Shown here piece after piece: positions 1 to 8,125 of a stretch of DNA of 64,000 bases. The position numbers and the translations under genes are program-made. The first letter of the stretch is position 1; each line of letters opens with the position of its first letter. The stretch lies in NCBI RefSeq assembly GCF_003651185.1, contig NZ_RCDC01000004.1:268541-332540 (forward strand). The letters run 5' to 3'. The notes beneath the pieces were generated by a model. It saw only the letters and a program-made list of their open reading frames with translations. It searched no databases and had not been told where the DNA came from. This DNA comes from Stenotrophomonas rhizophila (GTDB lineage: Bacteria > Pseudomonadota > Gammaproteobacteria > Xanthomonadales > Xanthomonadaceae).

Positions 1-941
1 GTGAGGTGGTCGTTGAACTGGTGCTCGAACATCCAGCCGGCCGTCCACAGCGTGCGGTTGAAGGTGTTCCAGTCCGGCTCACCGATGAAGGTGCTGTTCT
101 TCATGTAGCCCGACGCCGTCGGATGGAGCGTGCCGGCGGCCGGCAGGAACTGGTAGGTCGAGCCGCCATCGTCCTTCTGGTACAGGCCCAGCAGGGTCAG
201 GCGGGTGCGCTCGGCGAGCTGCCAGGTGTAGCTGGGCGCGAGGAACCAGTGTTCCTGCTCAGTGCGCTTGATCTGAGTCTGGCCGTCGCGATAGAGGCCG
301 ACCAGGCGGAACAGGTGATCATCACCGGCCGTGCCGGCGCCCACGTCAAAGGCAGTGCTGTACTGGCCATTCGCATCCACGCCCAGGCGCAGTTGCTGCA
401 CCTGATCCGGCGTCGGCGTCTTGCTGACCTGGTTGACCATGCCCCCCGGGGCCACCTGGCCGTACATCACGGCAGATGGGCCCTTGAGCACTTCCACGCG
501 CTCCAGGTTCCAGCTGTCGAACATGCTGCGGTTCCACTGACTGCCCTGCGGCGCGCGCATGCCATCCAGGGTCACATTGTTGGACCAGCTGCCGGCATCG
601 AACCCGCGGATGCGGAAGTCGTCCACGCGGTTGTCGATGCCCGAGCTTTCCAGGCTGACGCCGGCGACATAGCGCATCGCATCGTTGAGCGACTGCACGC
701 CACGGGCATCCAGTTCGGCGCGCTCGATCACCGAGACCGACTGCGAGGTTTCAGCCAGCGCGGTGCTGGTCTTGGTCGCGCCGCTGGTGCTGTTGGCCGC
801 CCGGTAGGCATTGACGCGTACGGCGTCCAGATCGGTGGCGGTCTGGGCGTGGGCGGTGGGAACGATCGCAGCGGCCAGACAGGCCAGGGCCAGCAGGTTG
901 GGGCGCAACCGGCGCGGATACAGGGTCAGGGAGCAGGGCAT
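1..941 (-). CDS. TonB-dependent siderophore receptor, N-terminal part
   Basis: Outer-membrane receptor for TonB-powered uptake, probably of a ferric siderophore. The minus-strand frame is open from the ATG at 941 to the window edge, giving 313 codons of a protein normally 650-800 residues long. A signal peptide ends near HAQ. It is followed by a TonB-box-like stretch (DLDAVRVNAYR) and a plug domain with IERAELDARG, the DDFRIRGFD signature, RVEVLKGPSAVMYGQ and PGGMVNQVSKTP; the first barrel strands follow. These plug motifs are typical of the FhuA/FpvA siderophore group. The ligand cannot be told from this fragment. The ribosome binding site is weak, so the start is the least certain point. 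Confidence 0.9.
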   Translation of the reverse strand, partial: MPCSLTLYPRRLRPNLLALACLAAAIVPTAHAQTATDLDAVRVNAYRAANSTSGATKTSTALAETSQSVSVIERAELDARGVQSLNDAMRYVAGVSLESSGIDNRVDDFRIRGFDAGSWSNNVTLDGMRAPQGSQWNRSMFDSWNLERVEVLKGPSAVMYGQVAPGGMVNQVSKTPTPDQVQQLRLGVDANGQYSTAFDVGAGTAGDDHLFRLVGLYRDGQTQIKRTEQEHWFLAPSYTWQLAERTRLTLLGLYQKDDGGSTYQFLPAAGTLHPTASGYMKNSTFIGEPDWNTFNRTLWTAGWMFEHQFNDHL

Positions 942-1071
942 GGGCAACAACTCGACAACGCGGAGGAAGGGGGCGCGGGTGCTGGCTCGGCTTCCGGGGT
1001 CGGGTGGCGCCAGCCTCGCGGGCGTCGTCAAGGCGACGCATATGGCCTCATTTTAAGGATTGTCGCCGCAT

Positions 1072-1083
1072 TCGCAATTGCGA
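1072..1083. promoter_or_regulatory. Perfect palindrome upstream of the receptor, possible Fur-type operator
   Basis: TCGCAATTGCGA is a perfect 12-bp palindrome about 130 bp upstream of the receptor start. It is flanked by further TTCGCA half-sites (about 1070-1095). Iron-regulated receptors in this family often carry Fur boxes built of similar hexamers, but the match to the classical Fur consensus is poor. The regulatory role is inferred from position only. Confidence 0.25.
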
Positions 1084-1186
1084 CACATTCGCACATGCGG
1101 GGTGGGCCGACCCAGCATCGCCGCCATGAATGGTGTAAATGTGTGTAAATGACGATCAGTGTTGCAATGGTGGTGCTAATTGGGGC

Positions 1187-1214
1187 TTGTGGCCGGCCAT
1201 CAGAGGTCTACAAT
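1187..1214 (+). promoter_or_regulatory. Predicted sigma-70 promoter of the EF-G leader
   Basis: TTGTGG (1187-1192) and TACAAT (1209-1214) are separated by 16 bp. Transcription would begin near 1221 and run through two short reading frames, a terminator and a hairpin before the EF-G gene at 1515. Confidence 0.5.
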
Positions 1215-1239
1215 GCCGGCTACACCCCAGGTGACCCTC

Positions 1240-1329
1240 ATGACTTCGATGCCGCTTCTGACGTTTTTTACCCTGACCCGCGATGTCGCGGCACGGGCGC
1301 GTCTGCCAATCGGAGTGCGAGGCTGCTGA
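1240..1329 (+). CDS. Leader ORF 1, 29 residues
   Basis: A 29-codon frame begins at ATG 1240, five bases after AGGTGA, and ends at TGA 1327. The peptide starts MTSMPLLTFFTLTR and ends PIGVRGC. It lies about 19 bases after the predicted transcription start, and its stop is 31 bases before a strong intrinsic terminator. A small stem (GACCGG/CCGGTC, 1328-1343) begins at the stop codon. This arrangement fits a leader peptide coupling translation to termination upstream of the EF-G gene. It could instead be a small protein in its own right; I do not recognise it. Confidence 0.4.
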   Translation: MTSMPLLTFFTLTRDVAARARLPIGVRGC

Positions 1330-1360
1330 CCGGAACACCGGTCACCCTGGACCCCACGCA

Positions 1361-1384
1361 GAGCGCCCACCGGGCGCTCTTTTC
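1361..1384 (+). terminator. Intrinsic terminator inside the EF-G leader
   Basis: GAGCGCCC (1361-1368) pairs perfectly with GGGCGCTC (1372-1379) across a three-base loop and is followed by TTTT. It lies between the promoter and the EF-G gene, so it probably works as an attenuator rather than an operon end. Confidence 0.75.
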
Positions 1385-1422
1385 GTTTCCACGCAGCAGA
1401 ACTGTTTGAAGGAGAACGTGCC

Positions 1423-1467
1423 ATGCACCAGATCGCCGAGCCCCAAACCTGGCCGCACGCCCGTTAG
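1423..1467 (+). CDS. Leader ORF 2, 14 residues
   Basis: MHQIAEPQTWPHAR runs from 1423 to TAG 1465, with a strong AAGGAG seven bases before the ATG. Its last codons lie inside the left arm of the hairpin at 1453-1484. A translated short frame that ends within a stem just before a translation-factor gene is the arrangement of a translational attenuator, in which ribosome stalling reshapes the hairpin. That role is inferred. Confidence 0.45.
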   Translation: MHQIAEPQTWPHAR

Positions 1468-1484
1468 CCAACGGCGGCGTGCGG
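1453..1484 (+). promoter_or_regulatory. Hairpin overlapping leader ORF 2, upstream of EF-G
   Basis: CCGCACGCC (1453-1461) plus CGTT pairs with AACG plus GGCGTGCGG (1476-1484), a 13-bp stem with a two-base bulge and a four-base loop. It contains the stop codon of leader ORF 2 and an in-frame GTG (1479) upstream of the EF-G ATG. It is a candidate translational switch. Confidence 0.45.
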
Positions 1485-1514
1485 CTCCCCGATGTTGGCA
1501 GCGAGACCTATCCC

Positions 1515-3557
1515 ATGAACACCCATACCCAGACCCTTACCCTCCGGCGCAACCTCGGCATCATTGCCCACATCGACGCCGGCAAGACCACGCTCACCGA
1601 GCGACTGCTGTGGAAAACCGGCGAGATCCATCGCGTCGGTGAGGTGCACGACGGCGCGGCGACCACCGATTTCTCGGCGATCGAGCGCGAGCGTGGCATC
1701 ACCATCGGCGCGGCCGCCGTGCAGGCCCATTGGGCCCCGCGCGACCAGCCCATCCATCACCTGACCCTGATCGACACCCCCGGCCACATCGATTTCGCGA
1801 TCGAAGTGGAGCGGTCCCTGCGCGTGCTGGATGGTGCGGTCGCCGTGTTCTCCGCGGTGGACGGCGTGCAGCCCCAGTCCGAATCGGTCTGGCGCCAGGC
1901 CCGTCGCCACGGGGTGCCGTTGATCGCATTCGCCAACAAGATGGACCGCACCGGGGCGTCCTTCGAACGTGTGCTCACTCAACTGCGCGAGAAACTGCGT
2001 GCGACGCCGTGGGCGCTCGGCGTGCCGATCGGGACCGAAAGCCAGTTCAATGGCTGGGTGGACCTGGTCGACCGCAGCACCGTGCATTGGGATGACAAGG
2101 GCACTGCCTTGCGGCATGCCTGGACGACCGATGAGGCGGCGCAGTGGCTGCCGCAGCGTGAGGCGCTGATCGAGGCCGTGGCCGATGCCGACGACGTGCT
2201 GGCACAGGCGTGGCTGGAAGGCACGGTGATCGACAACGCACAGCTGCGCGCGGCGATCCGTCGCGGCACCCTGGCCGGTGCGGGCGTCCCGGTGCTGGCC
2301 GGCTCCGCGTTCAAGAGCAAGGGCGTGGAGACGCTGCTGGATGCGGTGGTCGACTATCTGCCCTCGCCACTGGATCGGCCGGCGGTGGTCGCCGCCGAGA
2401 ACGGCAGCGAGGTGCTGCTGCCACCGGACCCGGAGGGCCCGCTTGCGGCGTTGCTGTTCAAGATCACGCACCAGAACCACGGTGCGCTGAGCTTCGTGCG
2501 GGTGTATTCGGGCACGCTGAAGGTGGGCGACGCGCTGGCCAGTTCGCAGCATCCGCAGGGGCGACGGGTCAGTCGCCTGGTGCGGGTGCAGGCCGACCAG
2601 ACCCACGACATCAAGCAGGCCGTGGCCGGTGACATCGTCGCGGTGCTGGGCTGGAAGGATGCGGTCAGCGGTGAAACGCTGAGTGCACCCTCGCGCCCGC
2701 TGCTGCTCGATACGATCCAGGCGCAGCGTGCGGTGCTGGCATGGCGGTTGACGGCGGAGAAGGCCTCGGACCTGATCCGCATCAGCCAAGGATTGGCCAG
2801 CTTGGCGCAGGAGGATCCGTCGTTCCGTGTCGAGACCGATGCGGACAGCGGTGAAACCCTGATCTGGGGCATGGGCGAGCTGCATCTGGAGGTGATGGTC
2901 GAGCGCCTGCGCACGGAGTGGGGCGTCACCATCCGCACCGGCGAGCCGCGTGTGGCCTATCAGGAAACGCCGAAGCGTGCGGTGCAGCGGGTGGAAGGCA
3001 AGGTCGCCAAGCAGACCGGCGGCCAGGGCCAGTTCGCCCAGGTGCTGATCGATGTGACGCCGCGCGAGGATGGTGAGGTGACCTTCGTCGACCGCACCGT
3101 CGGCGGTGCGATCCCGCGCGGGTTCGTCAACGCGGTGGAGAAGGGCGTTCGCGCTGCACTCGGCGAAGGCCCGCTGGGCCATCCGGTGGTCGGTATCGAG
3201 GTGACGCTGGTCGACGGTCAGACCCACGTCAAGGATTCCTCGGACATGGCCTTCCATCGCGCCGGCAGCGAGGCGGTGAAAGCGGCGCTGGCCCAGGCGG
3301 GCACGCAGCTGCTGGAGCCGGTGATGGAGATCGCCATCCACGCGCCGTCGGGCAATGTCGGCGATGTGGTGGGTGACCTCAACCGTCGCAGCGGACGGGT
3401 GGCCTCGATCGAGGACCAGGATGGGCAGGCGGACGTGCTCGGCTATGCACCGCTGGCGCGACTGGGTGGCTACACCACCTCGCTGCGTTCGCTGACCCAG
3501 GGGCGCGCGTCCAGTGACATGCGCTTGAACGGGTATGAGGCGGCGCAGACGGCCTGA
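1515..3557 (+). CDS. fusA2: Elongation factor G paralogue (EF-G2 type GTPase)
   Basis: Translational GTPase of the EF-G family, 680 residues from ATG 1515; an in-frame GTG at 1479 inside the leader hairpin would add 12. G1 AHIDAGKTT, G2 RERGITI, G3 DTPGH and G4 NKMD are intact, and VHDGAATTDF is the EF-G form of switch I. Domains II-V follow at full length. It stands alone, whereas housekeeping fusA sits in the str ribosomal operon, so this is a second copy. Such paralogues may serve ribosome recycling, stress or ribosome protection; the role here is unknown. The leader with two short frames, a terminator and a hairpin suggests expression responds to ribosome state. Confidence 0.88.
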   Translation: MNTHTQTLTLRRNLGIIAHIDAGKTTLTERLLWKTGEIHRVGEVHDGAATTDFSAIERERGITIGAAAVQAHWAPRDQPIHHLTLIDTPGHIDFAIEVERSLRVLDGAVAVFSAVDGVQPQSESVWRQARRHGVPLIAFANKMDRTGASFERVLTQLREKLRATPWALGVPIGTESQFNGWVDLVDRSTVHWDDKGTALRHAWTTDEAAQWLPQREALIEAVADADDVLAQAWLEGTVIDNAQLRAAIRRGTLAGAGVPVLAGSAFKSKGVETLLDAVVDYLPSPLDRPAVVAAENGSEVLLPPDPEGPLAALLFKITHQNHGALSFVRVYSGTLKVGDALASSQHPQGRRVSRLVRVQADQTHDIKQAVAGDIVAVLGWKDAVSGETLSAPSRPLLLDTIQAQRAVLAWRLTAEKASDLIRISQGLASLAQEDPSFRVETDADSGETLIWGMGELHLEVMVERLRTEWGVTIRTGEPRVAYQETPKRAVQRVEGKVAKQTGGQGQFAQVLIDVTPREDGEVTFVDRTVGGAIPRGFVNAVEKGVRAALGEGPLGHPVVGIEVTLVDGQTHVKDSSDMAFHRAGSEAVKAALAQAGTQLLEPVMEIAIHAPSGNVGDVVGDLNRRSGRVASIEDQDGQADVLGYAPLARLGGYTTSLRSLTQGRASSDMRLNGYEAAQTA

Positions 3558-3572
3558 CCGTCGATGTGGAAC

Positions 3573-3605
3573 GAGAAGAGGGCCGGGCAACCGGTCCTCT
3601 TTCTC
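3573..3605 (+). terminator. Terminator after the EF-G gene
   Basis: GAGAAGAGGGCCGG (3573-3586) pairs with CCGGTCCTCTTTCTC (3591-3605) across GCAA with a small mismatch. It begins 16 bases after the EF-G stop and contains a short T-rich arm. Confidence 0.6.
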
Positions 3606-3722
3606 CGTGTCAGCGTTGGTAGTCCGCACAGCGCCGGATGCCCGCCCGCAGCTAGAATGTCTGCCGCAATGTCGCACGCAGCCAACGGCCGCAGCGACCG
3701 GATTTCTCCTTGGAGTACGGCC

Positions 3723-4649
3723 ATGAGCAACACGCATTTTTATCCGATCGGCACCCCCGGCCAGCCGTGGGGCGATGCCGAACGGGCCCAGTGGCGCGCC
3801 AATCAGCAGCGCCAGCGCAGCTACCACGACGATGTGGTGGCCGCGCTCGAGCGCCTGGGCGAGCGTTTCGATGTGGTGCAGTACGGCCAGCTGGACTACG
3901 CGCCGGATCATTACCCGCTGTTTGCGGTGGTCAGCCATGCGTGGGATCCGGCACTGCCGACCGCGCTGGTGACCGGCGGCGTGCATGGCTATGAAACCAG
4001 CGGCGTGCATGGCGCGCTGCAGTTCCTGGATCAGCATGCCGAGGCGTATGCGGGCCGTATCAATCTGATCGTCGCGCCCTGCGTCAGCCCGTGGGGCTAT
4101 GAGCGCATCCAGCGCTGGAATCCCGATGCGATCGATCCCAACCGCAGCTTCCGCGGTGAGGGCCAGATCGAAGAAGCGGCCTCGTTGATGCGCTGGATGG
4201 CCGCGCGTGGCGATGATCTGCTGGTGCACCTGGACCTGCATGAAACGACCGACAGCGATCTGCATGAGTTCGATCCGGCGCGCTGCGCCCGCGATGGCAT
4301 CGCCCTGGTGCCGGACATCATTCCCGATGGCTTCTACGTGATCGGCAACAGCGAAGATCCGCAGCCGGCGTTCCAGCAGGCGTTGATCGCCGCGGTGGAG
4401 AAGATCACGCACATCGCCCCCGCCGACGCCAATGGCGAGCTGATCGGCATGCCGCTGCAGTCACCGGGCGTGGTCTGGGGCGAATCGCGTTCGATCGGCG
4501 CCTGCGCCGGGTTCACCGACGCGCTGTACGCCACCACCACCGAGGTGTACCCGGACAGCCCGCGGACCTCGCCGCAGGAATGCAACGATGCACAGGTCGC
4601 GGCGGTATGCGCTGGCCTGGACTTCGCCCTGGCCCATCCGCGCGCCTGA
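3723..4649 (+). CDS. M14-family metallocarboxypeptidase-like zinc protein
   Basis: Probable zinc carboxypeptidase or amidase, 308 residues. The zinc motif HxxE is seen as VHGYETSG (H88, E91). DPNRSF supplies the Asn-Arg pair that holds the substrate carboxylate, HLDLHE carries the third zinc histidine, and TTEVYP carries the likely catalytic glutamate. No signal peptide is visible, so it is probably cytoplasmic. ATG 3723 follows TTGGAG and fits the domain start; the frame is open upstream to 3564 but that part is not protein-like. The substrate (peptide, amino-acyl or glutamyl amide) cannot be told. Confidence 0.8.
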   Translation: MSNTHFYPIGTPGQPWGDAERAQWRANQQRQRSYHDDVVAALERLGERFDVVQYGQLDYAPDHYPLFAVVSHAWDPALPTALVTGGVHGYETSGVHGALQFLDQHAEAYAGRINLIVAPCVSPWGYERIQRWNPDAIDPNRSFRGEGQIEEAASLMRWMAARGDDLLVHLDLHETTDSDLHEFDPARCARDGIALVPDIIPDGFYVIGNSEDPQPAFQQALIAAVEKITHIAPADANGELIGMPLQSPGVVWGESRSIGACAGFTDALYATTTEVYPDSPRTSPQECNDAQVAAVCAGLDFALAHPRA

Positions 4650-4764
4650 TCGCCCCCCGTTCCCGCCCCCCGCCGGCGCGCTGGTGCCAAGGCGCCCGTG
4701 CGCTATCATCGGCCATCAGGGACGGGGGCGTCTGGCCGGAGAGGCTGGCGTCTTGGGAGCGGGG

Positions 4765-5325
4765 ATGATGAGTGGCGATGTCACGCAGTGGCTGCACCGG
4801 TGGCGGCGCGGGGATCCGCAGGCGCAGGCGCATCTGTTTGATCTGATCTATCCCGCGCTGCGCGAGATGGCAGCAGCCCGTATCGGCCAGCGCCATGCCG
4901 ACGTGACCCTGCGGCCGACCGCGTTGATGCATGAAGCGCTGTTGCGGGTGATGGGCTCGGACGTGGAGTTCGTGGATCGCGCGCACTTCCTCGCGCTGGC
5001 GGCCTTGAAGATGCGCGCGGTGCTGGTGGATTTTGCGCGCAGTGGCGCGGCAGCCAAGCGCGGGGCCGGGGCGTGGAACCTGACCTTGTCGCATGCTGAT
5101 CAGGACGTGCCCTATGCGCCGACCTGCGACTACGAGGTCCTGGCGCTGCACCAGGCGTTGATCCAGCTCGCCGGGCACGATGAGCGCGCCGCACGTGCGG
5201 TGGAATACATGTATTTCGGCGGGATGGACCGCCAGGAAATCGCGGTCGTGCTGGAGGTGTCGGTGCCGACGGTCGACCGCGATCTGCGCTTTGCGAAGGC
5301 TTGGCTCAATCAGCGCCTGGCCTAA
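4765..5325 (+). CDS. ECF-type RNA polymerase sigma factor (TIGR02999-like)
   Basis: Sigma factor of 186 residues with region 2 (HLFDLIYPALREMAAARI ... TALMHEALLR) and a C-terminal region 4 helix-turn-helix (DRQEIAVVLEVSVPTVDRDLRFAKAWL). This ECF group is typically encoded beside a Ser/Thr kinase and has no classical anti-sigma factor. The kinase gene begins 33 bases downstream here, so the two probably form one signalling unit in which kinase output controls sigma activity. The start is placed at the tandem ATG 4765/4768 behind GGGAGCGGGG; the frame is open upstream to 4588 without protein-like sequence. Confidence 0.85.
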   Translation: MMSGDVTQWLHRWRRGDPQAQAHLFDLIYPALREMAAARIGQRHADVTLRPTALMHEALLRVMGSDVEFVDRAHFLALAALKMRAVLVDFARSGAAAKRGAGAWNLTLSHADQDVPYAPTCDYEVLALHQALIQLAGHDERAARAVEYMYFGGMDRQEIAVVLEVSVPTVDRDLRFAKAWLNQRLA

Positions 5326-5358
5326 TCGGGGGCGTTATCGTGACAGGGGGATGGGGCA

Positions 5359-8112
5359 ATGACGGATGACCGCTGGCAGCAGCTGCGCACGATGTTCGAT
5401 GCGGCGTGCGAACTGCCGCCGACCGCGTGGCGCACCGAGCTGGGGCGGATGACCAACGATCCGGCCCTGCTGGATGAGGTGATCGAGCTGCTGGAAGCGC
5501 AGACCATGGCGCTGGACAGCGCGCAGCGCCCCCTGCGCGAGTTGATTGTCCAGCTTGCCGAGCCGGATGTGCAGGTGGGTGAACGGATCGGTCCTTGGCG
5601 GCTCACCCGGCGCGTGGCCAGTGGCGGCATGGGAGCGGTGTTCCTCGCCGAGCGCGCTGACGAGACCTACCAGCAACGGGTGGCGATCAAGTTGCTTCGC
5701 GGCTTGGCGACGACCGAGATCAGCCAGCGCCTGGCCGCCGAGCGGCAGATGCTGGCCGGGCTGGAGCACCCCAACATCGCCCGGTTGTACGACGGTGGCA
5801 GCACCCCTTCCGGCCAACCCTATCTGGTGATGGAGTACGTGGACGGCGAGCCACTGGACCGCGCCTGCTGTGACCGTCCGCTCGATCTTTCCCAGCGCCT
5901 GCAGCTGTTCGTTCGGATCTGCCGTACGGTGCAGGCCGCGCACGCACGCCTGGTCGTGCACTGCGATCTCAAGCCCAGCAATATCCTGGTGCGCGCGGAC
6001 AACGAGCCGGTGCTGCTGGATTTCGGCATCGCACGCTGGCTGGACAGCGCAGCCGAGTCCCGCGCCGACCGTTTCTACACGCCGGTCTACGCCAGCCCTG
6101 AACTGATTGCGGGCGAGCCGGTGGGTGTCACCACCGACGTGTACAGCCTCGGTGTGATCCTGGTCGAGATGCTGGCCGATCGCCGGCTTGGCCATGATGG
6201 GCAGCCGGCGGGTGCCGCGGTTCCGTTGCCCAGCCGCTGGGCGCGGCCATCGTGCGCGTGGCGAAAGCACCTGGAGGGAGACCTCGATGCGATCGCGGCC
6301 AAGGCCAGCGCACGTGACCCCGCCCAGCGCTATGGCTCGGTGGAGGCGCTGGCGGATGACATCGAGCGCTGGCGGACGCATCACCCGGTGCGGGCGCGAG
6401 GCGGGCGAGCGGGCTACCGCACGCACCGGTGGCTGCGTCGGCACTGGCAGGCGGCCGGCGTGGCCGTCGCGGTGACGGCCATGGCGGGCGGCTTCGTCTG
6501 GCGATTGAGCGAATCCAGTGCGCGCGCTCAGGAAGAAGCGGCGATCGCCGAGCAGGTCAGCGAGTTCCTGGTCGCCGCCTTCGATGCCGCCGATCCGCGC
6601 GAGCGCGGTGCACGCGGCACCGAAGATGTCAGTGCACGCGCAGTGCTCGATGCCAGCGCGGCGCAGGTCGATGCGGAGCTGGCCGATTCGCCGGCGTTGC
6701 GGGCGCGCCTGCAGAGCGTGCTGGGGCGCGCGTACCAGAACATCGGCCTGCCCAAGCAGGCCGAGACGCTGCTGCGCAGCGCGGCTGAAGGCCTGGCATC
6801 GCCGTCGGTCGATCGCGCGCGCCTGGCGGCGCAGACCTACAGCGATCTGTCGGTGGAGATGAGCAACGGCAAGCGGGGCGAGGAGGGCCTGAAGTACGCC
6901 GAACGTGCGCTGCAGCTGCTTGATCGCGAAGACGATGCACGCACCCGCGCACATGTGCTGAACTCGCTGGGCCTGGCCTACAGCCAGCTGGAGCGCTATC
7001 CCGAGAGCGAGGCAGCCTTCCAGCAGTCGCTGGCAATGCGCAGCACTATTCGCGAGCCGGGCACGGAAGGCGGCACCGCGACGGTGATGCAGAACATGGG
7101 GCTGATGTACCGCAACCGTGGTGAGCTGGACAAGTCCGAGCAGCTGCTGCGCGACTCGCTGGAGATCAAATGGCGCCGCAGTGAGACCAGTGCCGATTAC
7201 CAGCACGGCCTGCACGCACTGGCCATGACCCTGCAGGAAGGCGGCAAGCCGAACGAAGCTGCACCGCTGCTGCTGAAATCGCGCGACCTCAGCCTGCAGC
7301 TGTATGGACATGACAGCTCCCGGACGGCGCTGGCGTACTGCGAGTTGGCGTTGCTGCACATGGATCTGGGCCGTTACACGGAGAGTGCGGAGGGCTTTGA
7401 TACCTGCCTGCGCATCAGTGCGCTCACCAGTGGCGAAGACAGCATCGACCACGCGATCAACCTCAACAACTACGCCAATCTGGAAGAAGCCCGCGGCGAT
7501 ATGGGCAAGGCGGAGCAGCTGTATCGGCGCTCGCTGGCGATCCGCCGCCAGGTGCTGGGGCCGGACAAGCCCTCCAGCCTGCGGGCAGAGATGAACCTGG
7601 CGCGGCTGCTGATGCGCAGCGGTCGTGCCGACCAGGCCGGCCCGCTGATCCAGCGCGTGTTGCCGATCTGGCAGCGGATCAGCCCGGCCGACGCGCCGGA
7701 TCTGCGCATTTCGCACCTTGGCGAGATCGAGTGGATGATCCAGCGCGGGCAATCGGCGCAGGCAGAGCAGGCGCTGCTGGCGATGGCGCCGATCGTGCCG
7801 TCGATGTCGCCGCCGTTGCAACTGCGCTACCACCAGATGCAGGCCGAAGCGGCGCTGCGTGCCGGGCAGGCCGCCTTGGCGGCGACCCGTTGGCGTGCGG
7901 TGCTGGACGGCAATGTTGCGTTGTTCGGGGCGCAAGCGCCGTCCGTGGCGCGCTTCCGGGTTCCACTGGCCGAGGCGCTGCAGGCCAACGGCGAGCGGGA
8001 GGCTGCGCGCCGGCAGATCGCGCAGGCCAAGCCACTGCTGGAGGCAGAGCTGGTGCCCGGCGCGCCCTATCTGCAGCGGCTGCATGCGCTGGAGGAGCGC
8101 CTCAAGGGCTAG
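5359..8112 (+). CDS. Membrane Ser/Thr protein kinase with TPR sensor region
   Basis: Hanks-type kinase of 917 residues. The kinase domain (about 76-345) has a glycine loop VASGGMGAVF, VAIK lysine, catalytic HCDLKPSN, DFGIAR and a PELI-type activation segment, so it should be active. One membrane segment lies at about 363-381 (AAGVAVAVTAMAGG). The rest (400-917) is TPR repeats, recognisable by Y..LG..EKAEQLYRRSLAI patterns. The topology places the kinase inside and the TPR region in the periplasm. It follows the ECF sigma gene by 33 bp and is likely its partner. The stimulus is unknown. Confidence 0.9.
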   Translation: MTDDRWQQLRTMFDAACELPPTAWRTELGRMTNDPALLDEVIELLEAQTMALDSAQRPLRELIVQLAEPDVQVGERIGPWRLTRRVASGGMGAVFLAERADETYQQRVAIKLLRGLATTEISQRLAAERQMLAGLEHPNIARLYDGGSTPSGQPYLVMEYVDGEPLDRACCDRPLDLSQRLQLFVRICRTVQAAHARLVVHCDLKPSNILVRADNEPVLLDFGIARWLDSAAESRADRFYTPVYASPELIAGEPVGVTTDVYSLGVILVEMLADRRLGHDGQPAGAAVPLPSRWARPSCAWRKHLEGDLDAIAAKASARDPAQRYGSVEALADDIERWRTHHPVRARGGRAGYRTHRWLRRHWQAAGVAVAVTAMAGGFVWRLSESSARAQEEAAIAEQVSEFLVAAFDAADPRERGARGTEDVSARAVLDASAAQVDAELADSPALRARLQSVLGRAYQNIGLPKQAETLLRSAAEGLASPSVDRARLAAQTYSDLSVEMSNGKRGEEGLKYAERALQLLDREDDARTRAHVLNSLGLAYSQLERYPESEAAFQQSLAMRSTIREPGTEGGTATVMQNMGLMYRNRGELDKSEQLLRDSLEIKWRRSETSADYQHGLHALAMTLQEGGKPNEAAPLLLKSRDLSLQLYGHDSSRTALAYCELALLHMDLGRYTESAEGFDTCLRISALTSGEDSIDHAINLNNYANLEEARGDMGKAEQLYRRSLAIRRQVLGPDKPSSLRAEMNLARLLMRSGRADQAGPLIQRVLPIWQRISPADAPDLRISHLGEIEWMIQRGQSAQAEQALLAMAPIVPSMSPPLQLRYHQMQAEAALRAGQAALAATRWRAVLDGNVALFGAQAPSVARFRVPLAEALQANGEREAARRQIAQAKPLLEAELVPGAPYLQRLHALEERLKG

Positions 8113-8125
8113 GCGACGCCCCGCA

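Noticed and set aside
1149..1409. 86-codon frame before EF-G as a lipoprotein
   Set aside because: An apparent lipobox (LIGAC) is present, but there is no ribosome binding site, and the frame runs through the promoter and terminator; the 29-codon frame explains the region better.
1464..4412. 982-codon frame on the minus strand
   Set aside because: It lies opposite the EF-G and M14 genes, which have complete family motifs, and is a GC-rich shadow frame with Arg/His/Gln-rich sequence.
5335..8085. 916-codon minus-strand frame opposite the kinase
   Set aside because: The plus-strand kinase has all catalytic motifs; this frame has none.
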